This document shows, piece after piece, positions 1 through 13,412 of a stretch of 64,000 bases of DNA (position 1 is the first letter of the stretch; the number at the start of each line of letters is the position of its first letter). A program made the translations under genes and the position numbers. Source of the stretch: Uloborus plumipes. Lineage: Eukaryota > Arthropoda > Arachnida > Araneae > Uloboridae. Location of the stretch: the NCBI GenBank assembly GCA_038373865.1, contig JAXGGA010000027.1, positions 248,001 through 312,000 on the forward strand, read 5' to 3'. The notes below the pieces were generated by a model, which was given only the letters and a program-made list of their open reading frames with translations, ran no database searches and was not told the DNA's origin.

Positions 1-163
1 ATATTCGGTACGATTTCGATACGTATTATTCGGATATACTGCTAGTTAAATTAAGAAATAAGATATACAGTGTGCTTTTAATACTCTGGATACTCATAAT
101 ATGTTGGCGTTTATGACTACACTACATTTACACCTCAATTTCGAGTAAAATTGGTACCAATGC

Positions 164-207
<44 letters not shown>

Positions 208-3200
208 TTATGATTAGACGCATTAAAATTTAAAAATAAAAAAAGGGCAAACTTTAGATTAAATGCCCCGCTTAACGATTCTTGGTTAAAAATAAAATGT
301 TAAAATATTCCTAAATTGTTTATAAAATTGCCAAAGATAATGTGATGATGAATTTTAATTTAACTTAAACATGTAAAAACAAGTCTTGAAAAGTAGTTTG
401 CTAATTGAAAATGCCTTTTGGTTTATATTATAGAACAAAAGAACATCATTATGACTGGAATTGATATTTGTATATTAGAAATATGAAACAATCCATAACT
501 TAACTATGTATTTTGTAATTATTTTAAATTATACGAAGAATGTCAAGTTAATATAAAGGCTTTTTAACTTCTTTTCAAATTAGCGTTCCGTCATGTTGGT
601 ATGTTAACTAGATTTAAACAGAAATTCTGCGTAAATGCTAATGAAATACTCATGGGAGTTATATTCATAAACATTCGGAATTCTATTTACTTACATCAAC
701 AGCTGTATAGAATGCATTGTACTGTTAGAAATTAAAATTCATACATGTAAGCTCAGTTACAGGAGTTTACAAGTCAGTTCTGCTCTCAAATCTTCAATGG
801 CCTGCTAAATTGTTTTGAAAATAATTATACTTTAGATCTATTTTTCATTTTAAACTTTTATTTAAATATGTCTCCTACTTTATAAAACTCAAGTTTTTTT
901 TCTTTTTACATTAAACAAAAAATACTTTTGATAGTGTATTTTCAAATTAGTCGTTTCGTGGAGTAAAATATCACATTCAGTATATCCTATAAGCCCATAA
1001 CTGTTTCGATTGTTAGTCATATTTTGTCCAGAAATAGCATATTTTTGCTTAGTATTCAAATCAATTACATAAACGGAAATATGCAATCGAGAAATGAAAG
1101 ATATTTTGTACACAAGCTGAAATTTATGACTCTCAAGTTTTTAAATGTAACTTTTAACTTATTTTAGTTCGTCCATTCCTTGTATAGTTTTAAAGTTATG
1201 CGCTTGACGATTGTACTACTTCATTTGTTTTAAATTTAGAATTTTTTTAGTTCACAAAGTTTGTAGCTTCTTACTTTTTAATCATGCAAATTAGAAGAAA
1301 CATCAAAATTATTTATTTTATGCAATTTATTCATGTAAAAATAAGAATTTTATGTTTGTACAAATCCATTGAAAAAAATTACAAAGTAAATTCTGAAAAT
1401 TGAAAATTTTTTTTCGTTTCTCAACTACACGCAGAGTTGAGTTCATAACCCGGACTTAACGAGCAAAAATCAATAGGAAACAAAATTGATGCAAACTTGC
1501 TTTTGAATGAAGAATCACTTCACACTAAAAATTTCAAGTAATCAACATTTTTTTACCATTCATAACCACGGGGGTTTAAATTAATTCCTCAACTGAAAAG
1601 GAGATGAGTAATTTAAAGGGTAAAAAAATTGATTGGAGTGGATGGGGGAGGGGGATACCCTTGTAGTCCTCCCGACACACTCATAATTGATTTTTTTTTT
1701 TTTTTTACAGGAAATTCTGAATCACCCTACTTGATCTGTATGATTATATTCCTTCCAGGGGGGATTCCTTGCTTGACAGGAAAGATAAAAGTAGCTTAGG
1801 GATCAAAATATTGCGTGAATGCAATTTAAAAACAAAGTTGAACTCTTTCATGATTTATTGTTGAAAAGTCTTTAGAAGTCAAGTATAAAGTGTAAATTCA
1901 CAAAGAACATCAGTGCTTATTATGACTAGTTTTAACAGCTGTTGGATGCTAAAAGCAACCGCAGTGATATTTGCTCATCAGTTGCGATTTAAAGGCAAAT
2001 TAGTTAGCAGTTAATTCAAAAAGTCAGATATTTAAGGGGTCTAGGGGAGTCTTAAAATGTTAACGGCGACACGACTAATACCCATTTTTTAAAAGCTTGT
2101 AACTAAATTTATATACAAACAGTGATTAAAATTTTAGTTTTAACTGAAATCCTAAAAACTAAGGAAAAAAAAGAATAACATACATGTGAACAGTACAATT
2201 TATTTATTTAAAAAAAATACTTTTTTTTTTCAAGCTCGAAAAATTACACGTAACAACGTGTTTCCTCTCTTACTGTAAATTTGCATGTATAGTTATAATA
2301 TTAACTTTAAAGCAATGCCAAAATCTTCTCTCATCACCTAAACTAAAATACAAACTTAAAAAAATATATCATTGTTTGAAAATTTAAAAATACGTACGGT
2401 AAACGAAAAACTGGCTAATTTGAAAAGAGAGCCTCAAACAGCTGCCATTAACATTGATATTGCTGAGGATAATTTGCGTTTTTTTTTTTTTTTTCCTTTC
2501 TTTTTTTTCAGATGACTCGAAAAGTTTTTTACGTATAGTTATAAATATGGTTTCAAGTTACTCAGAATTAAATTATACATAACACATAATATTTTCAGAG
2601 AATCCAAAATTTTGAAGACTAAAAGACCTTAGACCACTTAAGCTAGTGGTGAGTATTTTTAAGAAAGTGATTTTAAGCCAAAGTTGATTGTAAAATATTT
2701 TTCCATAAAAAACGTTCAAAAATACTAGAAATTTCATCACTGCAGAAATTTAACAATTGGTTTACTTTTCAAACAATAAAAACACGTCATTTCTTAAAAT
2801 ATTTATTTCCCAGTTCACATTTTTTAGACATTGAAGAACTCAACTTTAAACTCCGGATATTAAAGGTAAAGAGGAAAAAATATCATTCTTTACTTTGTTG
2901 ATTATTTTGACTTGTTAGTCAAACTTAAAAAGTGTTTTTCTTTCTAAATAGAACAAAACTGTATCCATTTTTATTACGGAAAGAGTTTAGCAATGGTTTA
3001 TATGTACCTAGATATGTATAATCTTTTGAAAGCTGGTATTTGTTTAAAGACTTTTAGTTAATCTGGTTCCGAATGTAAGAAATGTCGATTTTGTCGAAAT
3101 ATAATAGTAAACGAAAAATACTTAATTTTTTGAATGATAATATATATTTTCCAATTTAAATTTAACTTTTAATAGAATTTCAATTTTAAACACATTAAAA

Positions 3201-3868
3201 ACTATGTAATAATTTCATAATCCAATTTTCTTAGATGTACTCTAGTATGAGCAAACATTCTAGGAAATATTAAGGAATTGTACACACAAATATATTACGA
3301 ACGATAGCGAGTCCAGCTTGACTTTCCTTTTCCGTGAGTGTCTAGCATCATATGAAGCTAAATTAGCAAACTTTACAGACGTTGAAGTCATCAAAACTTT
3401 TACGGGAACTTTTGATGACTTTGGAGGTTAAGTTAAACAGTAAGCCCTTTAAACAACGAAACGCTCATTTCTGCTTTTCGAGATAAAGCAAATACTTTAC
3501 TCGAAGCACAAGAAAGGTCTATTTTGGGACCGTTTCATAAATATGGGCAATACGAAATTTAATCGAAGGACTAAATATTCCTTTAACTATTTGATTTATG
3601 CCAGAAAATGATGCATTGACATTTAAAAATTGAAAAATTTAATGAAAAAAATTTGCTTCAGATTTTTTTTCCTAACAAGTACACTTTACTGAAAATTTTA
3701 AAAACTCAAAAGTTGCTCATAATTAAATCATCCAGTTTCTTTTCTTTCAACAACGCGAACTCAAGAACATTTTCAATAAGGTTTATACTTATTAAAGCTC
3801 CTTCCTTAAAATTTTTTCTAAGGAATTTGTCAAAAACTATAGTTTTACACACACAGACACACACACAC

Positions 3869-3870
<2 letters not shown>
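1..3870. other. AT-rich non-coding DNA, no gene recognised
   Basis: No reading frame here looks like a conserved protein. Visible landmarks are a poly(T) run at about 169-204, further T runs near 1690 and 2480, and a 12-bp-arm hairpin at 3385-3421 (AAGTCATCAAAA and its complement, 13-nt loop). An open stretch of 55 codons (3264-3431, plus strand) ends in TAA but is within what chance allows in this composition. Confidence 0.6.

Positions 3871-3908
<38 letters not shown>
3871..3908. repeat. (TA)n microsatellite, left end of an 8-kb insertion chain
   Basis: Pure alternating TA, preceded by an (AC)n run. It is the left remnant of a TA tract whose other pieces appear at 7162-7193, 8718-8817 and 11991-12085, separated only by mobile elements. 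Confidence 0.95.
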
Positions 3909-3911
<3 letters not shown>

Positions 3912-4710
3912 TAATAAATAAAAATTACGTGTCCCTGTGTTTGTGGCCAATGGACTCCTCAGCTACTGAACCGATTTTAACTAAATTTTGCACGCAGTTT
4001 CAGTTTGGTTCAACTTAAATGATAGGATAGTTTTTATCTCAATTTAGGACCGCAATATATTTTTTTGTTGCAAATTATCTATTTAGCTACCAGCTTTTCT
4101 GTATTCTTGGCTAAGCCCTTTTACTAAGCTTTTTTTGACACCTCCATGGCTGAGCGACATAAAGCACACGTTCTGGCAGCTTCCAGAGCGCAGTAAACAG
4201 GTTGTAAGTTAGCGGTGCGTTGAGTGTTATTTGACTTTTTTGTGAAGTAAATTATAAACAAACGCGTTACTTCCCTTGAAATTTATATGTGATAAGCTGT
4301 CAGAAACGATTGTCACTTAAGAGTTTTTACGCCTCTGAGGCTGAGAGGTGGAAAGCGCTTGGTGGGATAGCTCCTGGACTGCATTTAAGTGGCTGTTCTT
4401 CTTACTACTAATATATATATACAAAAGTTTGTTTGGATGGATTTATGGATGGAGGTGTCAGTTGATAAGCAGTCCGAAAAAAATATCTTTTTAACTATGC
4501 CTTTTTTGAGCCTTTGTCGCCGGGCGACATAAAGCACGTGTCCTGACAGCTTCTGAAGCGCAGTAAAATAGGTTGTAAAACAGAAACAATAATGGATGAT
4601 TAATGTAGGTACTTATTTTTTTTTGTATTTTCTAATAAAAAACTTAATAAATTCAAAAATTTGCTTATTTATTGCCTTTAAGGCGGAACAGAATTCGCCG
4701 AGTCAGCTAG
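3909..4710 (+). mobile_element. Non-autonomous Helitron-like element
   Basis: The element begins with TC immediately after an A of the TA tract. It ends in CTAG followed by T, the Helitron rule of TC...CTAG inserted between A and T. The 5' part (ACGTGTCCCTGTGTTTGTGG, then a 'CTACTGAACCGATTTTA' stretch) resembles arthropod Helitron 5' ends. The 3' end carries a short GGCG...CGCC hairpin just before GAGTCAGCTAG. It has no coding sequence. It contains a diverged internal duplication (4154-4207 and 4523-4578). Neither end shows a target duplication, as expected for Helitrons. Confidence 0.65.
4154..4578 (+). repeat. Direct repeat pair inside the first Helitron
   Basis: A block of about 54 bp beginning GCGACATAAAGCAC and ending GGTTGTAA occurs at 4154-4207 and again at 4523-4578 with scattered substitutions. 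A third, weaker echo lies near 4330-4400. The copies are about 370 bp apart, which suggests an internal tandem duplication of the element body. Confidence 0.7.
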
Positions 4711-4712
4711 TA

Positions 4713-5363
4713 CAGGGTGTCCACTCCAATCGTGGACCAATAGCTAATTTCTAAACCGTTAGAGATAAGCATATAGTTTATTTAGGAAAAAATCTCCAAA
4801 TTAGGAAAGGAATTTTGGGTCTATTCAATGTTTTTCAAAAAATCAAATTTTGAAAGAGTTACGAAATTTAAATTTTTATACAGCCCCCCAGTCCTATCAA
4901 TCATATTTAGTAAAACATTCTTGACACTGTAACGTTTAAAACTAAAAAAAAATCACTCTTCTACCATAAAAATTGACCGAGTTATGACGTTTTGAAAAAT
5001 CAAGATTTTGCATTGTTTTATGACGTCATCGAGAGATCGCTTAAGGGACCGTATGCGAAATCCTTCAAAATCTTGATTTTTCAAAACGTCATAGCTCGGT
5101 CAATTTTTGTGGTAGAAGAGTGATTTTTTTTTAGTTTTAAACGTTACAGTGTCAAGAATGTTTTACTAAGTATGATTGATAGGACTGGGGGGCTGTATAA
5201 AAATTTAAATTTCGTAACTCTTTCAAAATTTGATTTTTTGAAAAACATTGAATAGACCCAAAATTCCTTTCCTAATTTGGAGATTTTTTCCTAAATAAAC
5301 TATATGCTTATCTCTAACGGTTTAGAAATTAGCTATTGGTCCACGATTGGAGTGGACACCCTG
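4713..5363. mobile_element. TA-flanked palindromic MITE (Tc1/mariner type)
   Basis: This is a near-perfect inverted repeat. The left arm is about 4713-5010, the loop about 55 bp, and the right arm about 5066-5363. Termini are CAGGGTGTCCACTCC and its complement, flanked by TA on both sides (4711-4712 and 5364-5365), as expected for Tc1/mariner target duplication. It has no coding capacity. It sits directly against the 3' end of one Helitron and the 5' end of the next. Confidence 0.85.
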
Positions 5364-5728
5364 TATATCTAATATATAAAATTCTCGTGTCACAGTTTTC
5401 GTTGCCATACTCCTCCGAAACGGCTTGACCGATTTTGATGAATTTTTTTGTGCTTATCCAGTATCTATGAGAATCGGCCAACATCTATTTTTCATCCCCC
5501 TAAATGTTAGGGATAGTCCACCCCTATTTTTTTTTTTTTTGTTCGCACATAACATCTGATCTACTGAACCGATTTGGACGATTTTTTTAATAGATAAGAG
5601 ATGGTGTAACTTAGGTACCATGTACTCATATGACGATATTTGTTCACTAGAAAAAAAGTTATGATCGAAAAACTAACATTTCATGTCATTTAAAACAATA
5701 TGTGTTATCGTAAATCCTTACTTCAATG

Positions 5729-5804
5729 AGCGACCCGATGGTCAAGTGGTTATGCGCGTCAGGGTGAAGTTCCTGATGGAATGAGATCGAATCCAGGACA
5801 GCAA
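5729..5804 (+). repeat. tRNA-derived SINE head inside the Helitron
   Basis: The segment has an internal RNA polymerase III promoter layout: an A-box-like TGGTCAAGTGGTTATG near 5739 and a B-box-like GAGATCGAATCC at 5783-5794. The spacing is close to that of a tRNA gene. A clean cloverleaf is not preserved, so it is a tRNA-derived retroposon head rather than a working tRNA. The body continues for an undetermined length toward 6050. Confidence 0.5.
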
Positions 5805-6472
5805 GTATTTTTTCGAACAGCTGCATGTTTTTTTTTGAATGATTTTAATGATTGTAATGTCCTTATGCAGGTACATCCCCTCATGGGGATCTACCCCATA
5901 TTTTTTATAGTACAAAATGACAGTTTTGGTCGGATCTTTGTTAAAATTGGCAATGGGGTCCTTCGATGCTATAGAATTTTCTTATGGATATTTGCGCCAT
6001 TTTTGGGGGCTTTGAATCGATTGTGGCAATAAATGGTTTTTGATTTGCGGCACTTATATTATTTTTTCAAAAATTATATACACTATCAATTATATTATGT
6101 TAATTTTTGTACCTTTATAAAATTCTGTATTTTATACCTTGCATTTACGTCAAATTCAAGGTAAAATTAAAAGTCAAAAATTCTGAAGAAGATAAATATA
6201 TGTTAAAAATTGAAGTAACTATTTTTTGTGATTTTCATATTGGTTATGACCAAAAAACATCATTACAAACAAATTAAAATAAAATGTACAAATAATTTAC
6301 AATAAAATTTTTTTAGTAATTACAATAAAATGTATCAAACACCATGAGTGTTGAGTTATTAGGCAAAATCTGCTGTGTAAAGATTTTTTTTACTGCGAGA
6401 GGGGGGGGGGGTATGAACGACCATTAAAGTGACACAAATTTTTAAAAAATAAAGGTTGGATCTCCAATTATC

Positions 6473-6870
6473 TTGCTTCGTAATTTGAACCCACCCCGGC
6501 TGTGCAACGGTACGCGATTAGTCATTCAAAAATTAATGAAAAACGTGATCGAAGCCAGGATTTTAAATGGCAAGTTCAGAGGTGAAAATATACTCATACC
6601 ACGGATTCCTATTATACCTACAGATGTGCCAATTCAATTCACATCTGTTAGATTAGATTGGATTCGATTAGATTGGCATTTGCAATGACTATCAACAAAT
6701 CCCAAGGTCAAACGATGTCTGTTTGTGGCTTAGATTTGAGAACACCATGTTTTTCACACGGACAATTATACGTGGCATGCTCTCGAGTGGGTAAACCATC
6801 CAGTTTGTTTGTGTTAGCTAAAGATGGACTAACAAAAAATATTGTTCACGCTATAGCATTAAGAGATTGA
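6473..6870 (+). pseudogene. Helitron Rep/helicase, C-terminal Pif1-like helicase fragment
   Basis: Two overlapping frames together give the end of a Helitron helicase. The first (6473-6688) reads LRNLNPPRLCNGTRLV and carries PRIPIIPTDVPIQF, the strand preceding the last helicase motifs. The second (6658-6870) reads [19 protein letters not shown] and [16 protein letters not shown], matching the late motifs of Pif1-family DNA helicases, and ends in a normal stop. The frame break falls in a small duplicated stretch near 6650-6675 (GATTAGATTGG-type repeats), so the copy is dead. Full Helitron proteins exceed 1000 residues; only about 130 remain. In the intact family this domain unwinds DNA during rolling-circle transposition. 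Confidence 0.88.
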
Positions 6871-7160
6871 TATTGTTTAATAGTGTTACTGTCGTAATTG
6901 TTTAATTAATGATATATAATTTTAAGGAATAAATTATAATAACTTAAAAATAATGTTTGCCTTTTGTTATTTTTATATTCCCTCATCGTTCACAGCGCTC
7001 CATGCTTATTTCACGCATATACCACATTCTTACATACATACAATATACACATTCTACCATACATACATACATACTTACAATAAGTAAGCTATTTTTTGTC
7101 TACACTAGAAATTACTAGGAAATTATTTATATGACAAAACAACGTTTGCCGGGTCAACTA

Positions 7161-7161
<1 letters not shown>

Positions 7162-7193
<32 letters not shown>
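7162..7193. repeat. (TA)n tract between Helitron and fold-back
   Basis: A TA run joining the 3' end of the Helitron to the left end of the 7194 fold-back. It is a remnant of the same tract as at 3871. Confidence 0.9.
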
Positions 7194-8820
<1,627 letters not shown>

Positions 8821-9765
8821 TGAAGTGACAAAAGTCATGGGATACCTCTTAATATCGTGTCGGCCCTCCTTTTGCCCGGCGAAGTGCAACAACTCGACGT
8901 GGCATGGACTCAACAAGTCGTTGGAAGTCTTCTGCAGGAATATTGAGCCATGCTGTCTCGATAGACGTCCATAATTGTGAAAGCGTTGATGGGGTAGGAT
9001 TTTGGGCACGAACAGACCTCTCGATGGTGTCCCATAAATGCTCAATGGGATTCATGTCGGGCGATCTAGGTGGCCAAATCATTCGTTGGAATTGTCCAGA
9101 ATTTTCTTCAAACCAATTGCGAACAGTTGTGGCCCGGTGACATGGCGCATTGTCATCCATAAAAATCCCATCGTTGTTTGGGTACATGAAGTCCATGAAT
9201 GGCTGCAAGTGATCTCCAAGTAGCTGCACATAAGCATTTCCAGTCAATGTTCGGTCCAGTCGCACTAGAGGACCAAGTCCATGCCATGAAAAAACAGCCC
9301 ACACCATTACGGAGCCACCACCAGCTTGAACAGTGCCTTGCTGACAGTTTGGGTCCATGGCTTCGTGGGGTCTGCGCCACACTCGAACCCTACCATCGGC
9401 TCTTACCAGCTGAAATCGTGACTCATCGGACCAGGCCACGGTTTTCCATTCATCTAGGGACCAACCGATATGCTCACGTGCCCACGAGAGTCGCTGCAAG
9501 CGATGTCGTTCTGTCAGTAAAGGCACTCGAGTCGGTCTTCTGCTGGAATAGCCCAAGAAATCCAAATTTCTCCGCACAGTTCTAGCAGACACGTCCATTG
9601 TACGTCCCACATTGATTTCTACGGTGATTTGACGCAGTGTTGCTTGTCTGTTAGAATTTACGACTCTTTGCAGACGTCGCCGGTCTCGATCTTTAAGTGC
9701 AGGCGGTCGACCACTGCGCTGTCCATGGTGGGATGTTATGCCTGAAATTTCATACTCTTGGCACA

Positions 9766-9773
9766 CTCTTGAC
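9766..9773. repeat. Left target-site duplication of the hAT (CTCTTGAC)
   Basis: The octamer CTCTTGAC lies immediately left of the hAT terminus CAGTGGTCGG and is repeated exactly at 11721-11728 after the right terminus. An 8-bp duplication is diagnostic of hAT transposition. Confidence 0.95.
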
Positions 9774-10304
9774 CAGTGGTCGGAAGTAGCGCGCTACAAG
9801 TAGCGAAACTACTGTAGTAGCTACATTTTTTAGTAGTTTGTAGTGTAGCGCACTACTTTTTAAAAAAAGTAGTGTAGTGAGTAGCGCGATACAAAAATAT
9901 TGTAGTTTGTAGCGATTTCATAAAACTACTTTCTAATGGAGCAAAAAAAAAAAAGAAAAAAAAAACGAAAAAAAAAAGATTCAATCGAGTCTGAGTGGCG
10001 TATATCGTACACGATTACATTAGCGAAAGCAGTGAGAAAAATGAATCATACAAATTCGAGCTGACCTCAGTCATATCATTTTGACGCCATACGTTCTATA
10101 TGTTAGACGGCATTGGTTTCTTTGGCGTCACCATTTTCATATTCCGCCAATATTTGCATTGAATATAGTGCATGGCTGAGGAAGGAAAATTTATGAATAA
10201 GCGATAACTGAGTGTTAGTGTTTTATAGCAACCGAGAATGTCATGTAAATGAATGCTTTAGCGCTCAATGCTCAATTGGATTATTGTTCCAATATCCACC
10301 AAAC

Positions 10305-10508
10305 ATGGCAGCAATTTTAATAGAAGAGGATACAAATTTGATAGAAGATGACAATATCGAGCTGCCCTGTCCAGCGTATAATAAATACTTCACAGTTGTT
10401 GAAAAGAGTGAAAATAGAAATTTTACAGTTTCGTGCAAACTTTGCGCTTTGAACAAAAAACTTTCTGTTTCTAAGTCATCTGCATACAATTTAAAATTGC
10501 ATATTGAA
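10305..10508 (+). CDS. hAT transposase exon 1 with BED zinc finger (partial)
   Basis: The segment encodes about 68 residues from ATG at 10305 (MAAILIEEDTNLIEDD) to a canonical splice donor GTAAGT at 10509. The acidic start is followed by a BED-type zinc finger: C-K-L-C, a linker, then SSAYNLKLHIE. The final histidine of the finger would lie in the next exon, which is absent. BED fingers sit at the N-terminus of hAT transposases and bind the element's ends. An upstream in-frame ATG at 10212 would give a longer frame, but the MAAILIEE start fits the domain better. Downstream catalytic exons (RNase H fold, dimerisation region) are not found, so this is a leftover first exon. Confidence 0.7.
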
Positions 10509-10773
10509 GTAAGTTAAGCATTCTAAGTTATGTTTCACACTTCAGATAGCTTATTTATTAATATTACATAATGAATACTAGCACCGTTTTGTATGTTTTT
10601 CATATTTCCTTAGTTTTGCTTCTTTAGTGATGGAGTATTGATACATATTAAAATAATAAAAATCAATTATTAAATATTTTTGACATCATTTGACATAATT
10701 GGAAAAACGTTTTCATTTCATTTTATCGGTGGCGTATTAATAGGGATGGTGTCCAGACCGAGACCCAACCCCT

Positions 10774-11502
10774 CAAGGACGTAGCCAGGACTCATGTTAG
10801 GGGTGTGCAAGTAGTGGCACCCCAATAGGAGGTAACTCTGACCTCCCAAAAAGTTCTTATCCGATACAAATTGGCTGATGAAATTTGAAAACATTGCGAC
10901 ATTATTGCAAGGCTGAACTTCTTCATTTTATTTTATTTTTTTTTTCTTTAATTGATTAATTTATTTATTTTCGTGATGCCTCACGTCTCTTACAGTAGAC
11001 ATAGATAAGAATACATTCTTGTATTTTATTTATTTATTTTTTAATCATTCAGTAAAGTTCCGAGTTTCATTCGGTAAATTGAATTTTCTCCTTAAAAACA
11101 AGCAAACTTACTTACAATATTTCACCCTAAAATTTTTATTCTTCGCATACTCAGATTAAAAAAGTTGTTTTCATGCTAAAAGACAAATTTGGGTTTGGTA
11201 CAAGGATCCGTGTTAGGTAAAGAATGAAGCTGATTTTCTGATAAGTGGCGCCAAGGACTTAAAACTTATTGATGGGAGAGGAGGCGAAGGGGGGGGGGGA
11301 GACTCTCAATGACCGAATGAAATTCCAAATTTCACCGAGCAATAAAATACGAACTTATTTGTCTGCACCAGCATGTTGCAATGAAAAGCAGGAAAGGGGA
11401 CAAAATCGTTTGTCAAAAAAATAAATAAAATGGGAGGTCACAGTGACCTCCCATTGGCTCTGATCTGGGGGGTGCAGCTGCACCCCCCTAGCTACGCCCT
11501 TG
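10774..11502. mobile_element. 729-bp MITE nested in the hAT
   Basis: The left end CAAGGACGTAGCCAGG pairs with the right end CCTAGCTACGCCCTTG. Both subterminal zones repeat a second hairpin unit: AGGTAACTCTGACCT near 10832, and GGGAGGTCACAGTGACCTCC near 11432. The right end also holds the palindrome GGGGGGTGCAGCTGCACCCC. Flanks CCAACCCCT (10765-10773) and CCAACCCCC (11503-11511) look like a 9-bp duplication with one mismatch. A diverged 8-bp hAT duplication is the alternative. No coding sequence is recognised. Confidence 0.72.
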
Positions 11503-11987
11503 CCAACCCCCCTGAAGCTCAAAATTAAATTCCTACAATGAAAATTCAATTTTTTTTCTCATATGTTTTTGAAAAGTAGCGAAGTAGCGACTACTTTTCA
11601 AAAGTAGTGTAGCGCGCTACATTGAAAAAAAAGTAGTTGTAGCTGTAGTTAACTACATTTATAAGAAAGTAGTTGTAGTTGTAGTTCGCTACAAAAAATA
11701 TGTAGTTTTTCCAACCACTGCTCTTGACACAGTGGATCTGGGAATGTTGAATTCTCTAACGATTTCCGAAATGGCATGACCCATGCGTCTAGCTCCAACT
11801 AACATTCCGCGTTCAAAGTCTGTTAATTCACGTCGTGCGGTCATCATCACGTTAAAACCTCTTCACATGAATAACTTGAACAGAAATGAAAGCTCTGTAA
11901 AAGCACTGCGCATTTATACCTGTTCTATGCGATGCTACTGCCATCTGAAAATTTGCATATTGCTATCCCATGACTTTTGTCACTTCA

Positions 11988-13129
<1,142 letters not shown>

Positions 13130-13410
13130 CACTGTAAAAAATAGATGTTTTTGCAGTATAATGCAGCTAATTTTATAGTAACAAATTAAAAAATGCTAAT
13201 TTTACAGTAATAAACTGTAAACGTGCTAAATTTCAGTAATAAACTGTAAAATTACTAATTTTACAGTAATAAACTGTAAAAGTGCTAAATTTCAATAATA
13301 AACTGTAAAATTGCTAATTTTACAGTTTATTACTGTGCATTTTAGTTTTAAACTGAAACCCCTGCTACCAGTATTGTACTGTAAAAACAACAGTTTATTT
13401 TTTTTCAGTG
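13130..13410. mobile_element. 281-bp TA-flanked MITE with internal tandem units
   Basis: The left end CACTGTAAAAAATA pairs with the right end TTTTTTTTCAGTG. TA lies outside each end (13128-13129 and 13411-13412). The interior (13180-13340) is a tandem array of diverged units, each built from GCTAATTTTACAGTAATAAACTG with a spacing near 27 bp. This is a Tc1/mariner-type MITE by termini and target site. Confidence 0.75.
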
Positions 13411-13412
13411 TA

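Larger units (their letters stand above)
5368..7161 (+). mobile_element. Truncated Helitron with helicase remnant
   Basis: It starts TCTAATATATAAAATTCTCG and continues with the typical arthropod Helitron 5' block (…CACAGTTTTCGTTGCCATAC…). It ends GCCGGGTCAACTAG followed by T, the characteristic Helitron 3' terminus, with a small AAAC/GTTT stem upstream. Inside are a tRNA-like SINE head (5729-5804) and the C-terminal part of a helicase (6473-6870). The Rep endonuclease domain and most of the helicase are absent, so the copy is non-autonomous. Confidence 0.88.
9774..11720 (+). mobile_element. hAT-superfamily element inside the Tc1 transposase gene
   Basis: Termini are CAGTGGTCGGAA on the left and the complement of CAGTGGTTGGAA on the right, with an exact 8-bp direct repeat CTCTTGAC outside. 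Both subterminal regions carry many GTAGC/GCTAC motifs (9783-9920 and 11575-11700), typical transposase-binding repeats of hAT elements. It retains one BED-finger exon (10305-10508), but the rest of the transposase is missing. The interior is occupied by another element (10774-11502). It is therefore non-autonomous. Confidence 0.93.
8849..11847 (-). pseudogene. Tc1-family transposase disrupted by a hAT element
   Basis: The coding sequence lies in two blocks on the minus strand, 11847-11721 and 9765-8849, separated only by the hAT and one target copy. Together they span 347 codons with no stop or frameshift, the usual size for Tc1 transposases (about 340). I chose the start at 11847 as the first of two adjacent ATGs, followed by ARRELTDFERG and a helix-turn-helix (ISEIVREFNIPRSTVSR). 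A GRPP box follows near residue 60. Catalytic candidates are D156 in WSDES, D247 in MDDNAPCH and E284 in NPIEHLWD. I count 36 residues between the last two, rather than the classical 34. The protein would cut and paste the element at TA sites. The C-terminus ends GGPTRY. Confidence 0.92.

Noticed and set aside
3264..3431. 55 open codons (…YEAKLANFTDVEVIKTFTGTF…)
   Set aside because: Protein-like in places, but with a weak acceptor, no start, no homologue recalled, and a length expected by chance across 64 kb.
5729..5804. Functional tRNA gene inside the Helitron
   Set aside because: A and B boxes are present, but acceptor and anticodon stems do not pair convincingly; a SINE head fits better.
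9199..9585. 128-codon plus-strand frame
   Set aside because: Antisense shadow of the Tc1 transposase, with no recognisable domain of its own.
10212..10304. Upstream in-frame extension of the hAT exon (from 10212)
   Set aside because: The extra residues lack similarity to BED transposase starts; ATG at 10305 gives a typical acidic N-terminus.
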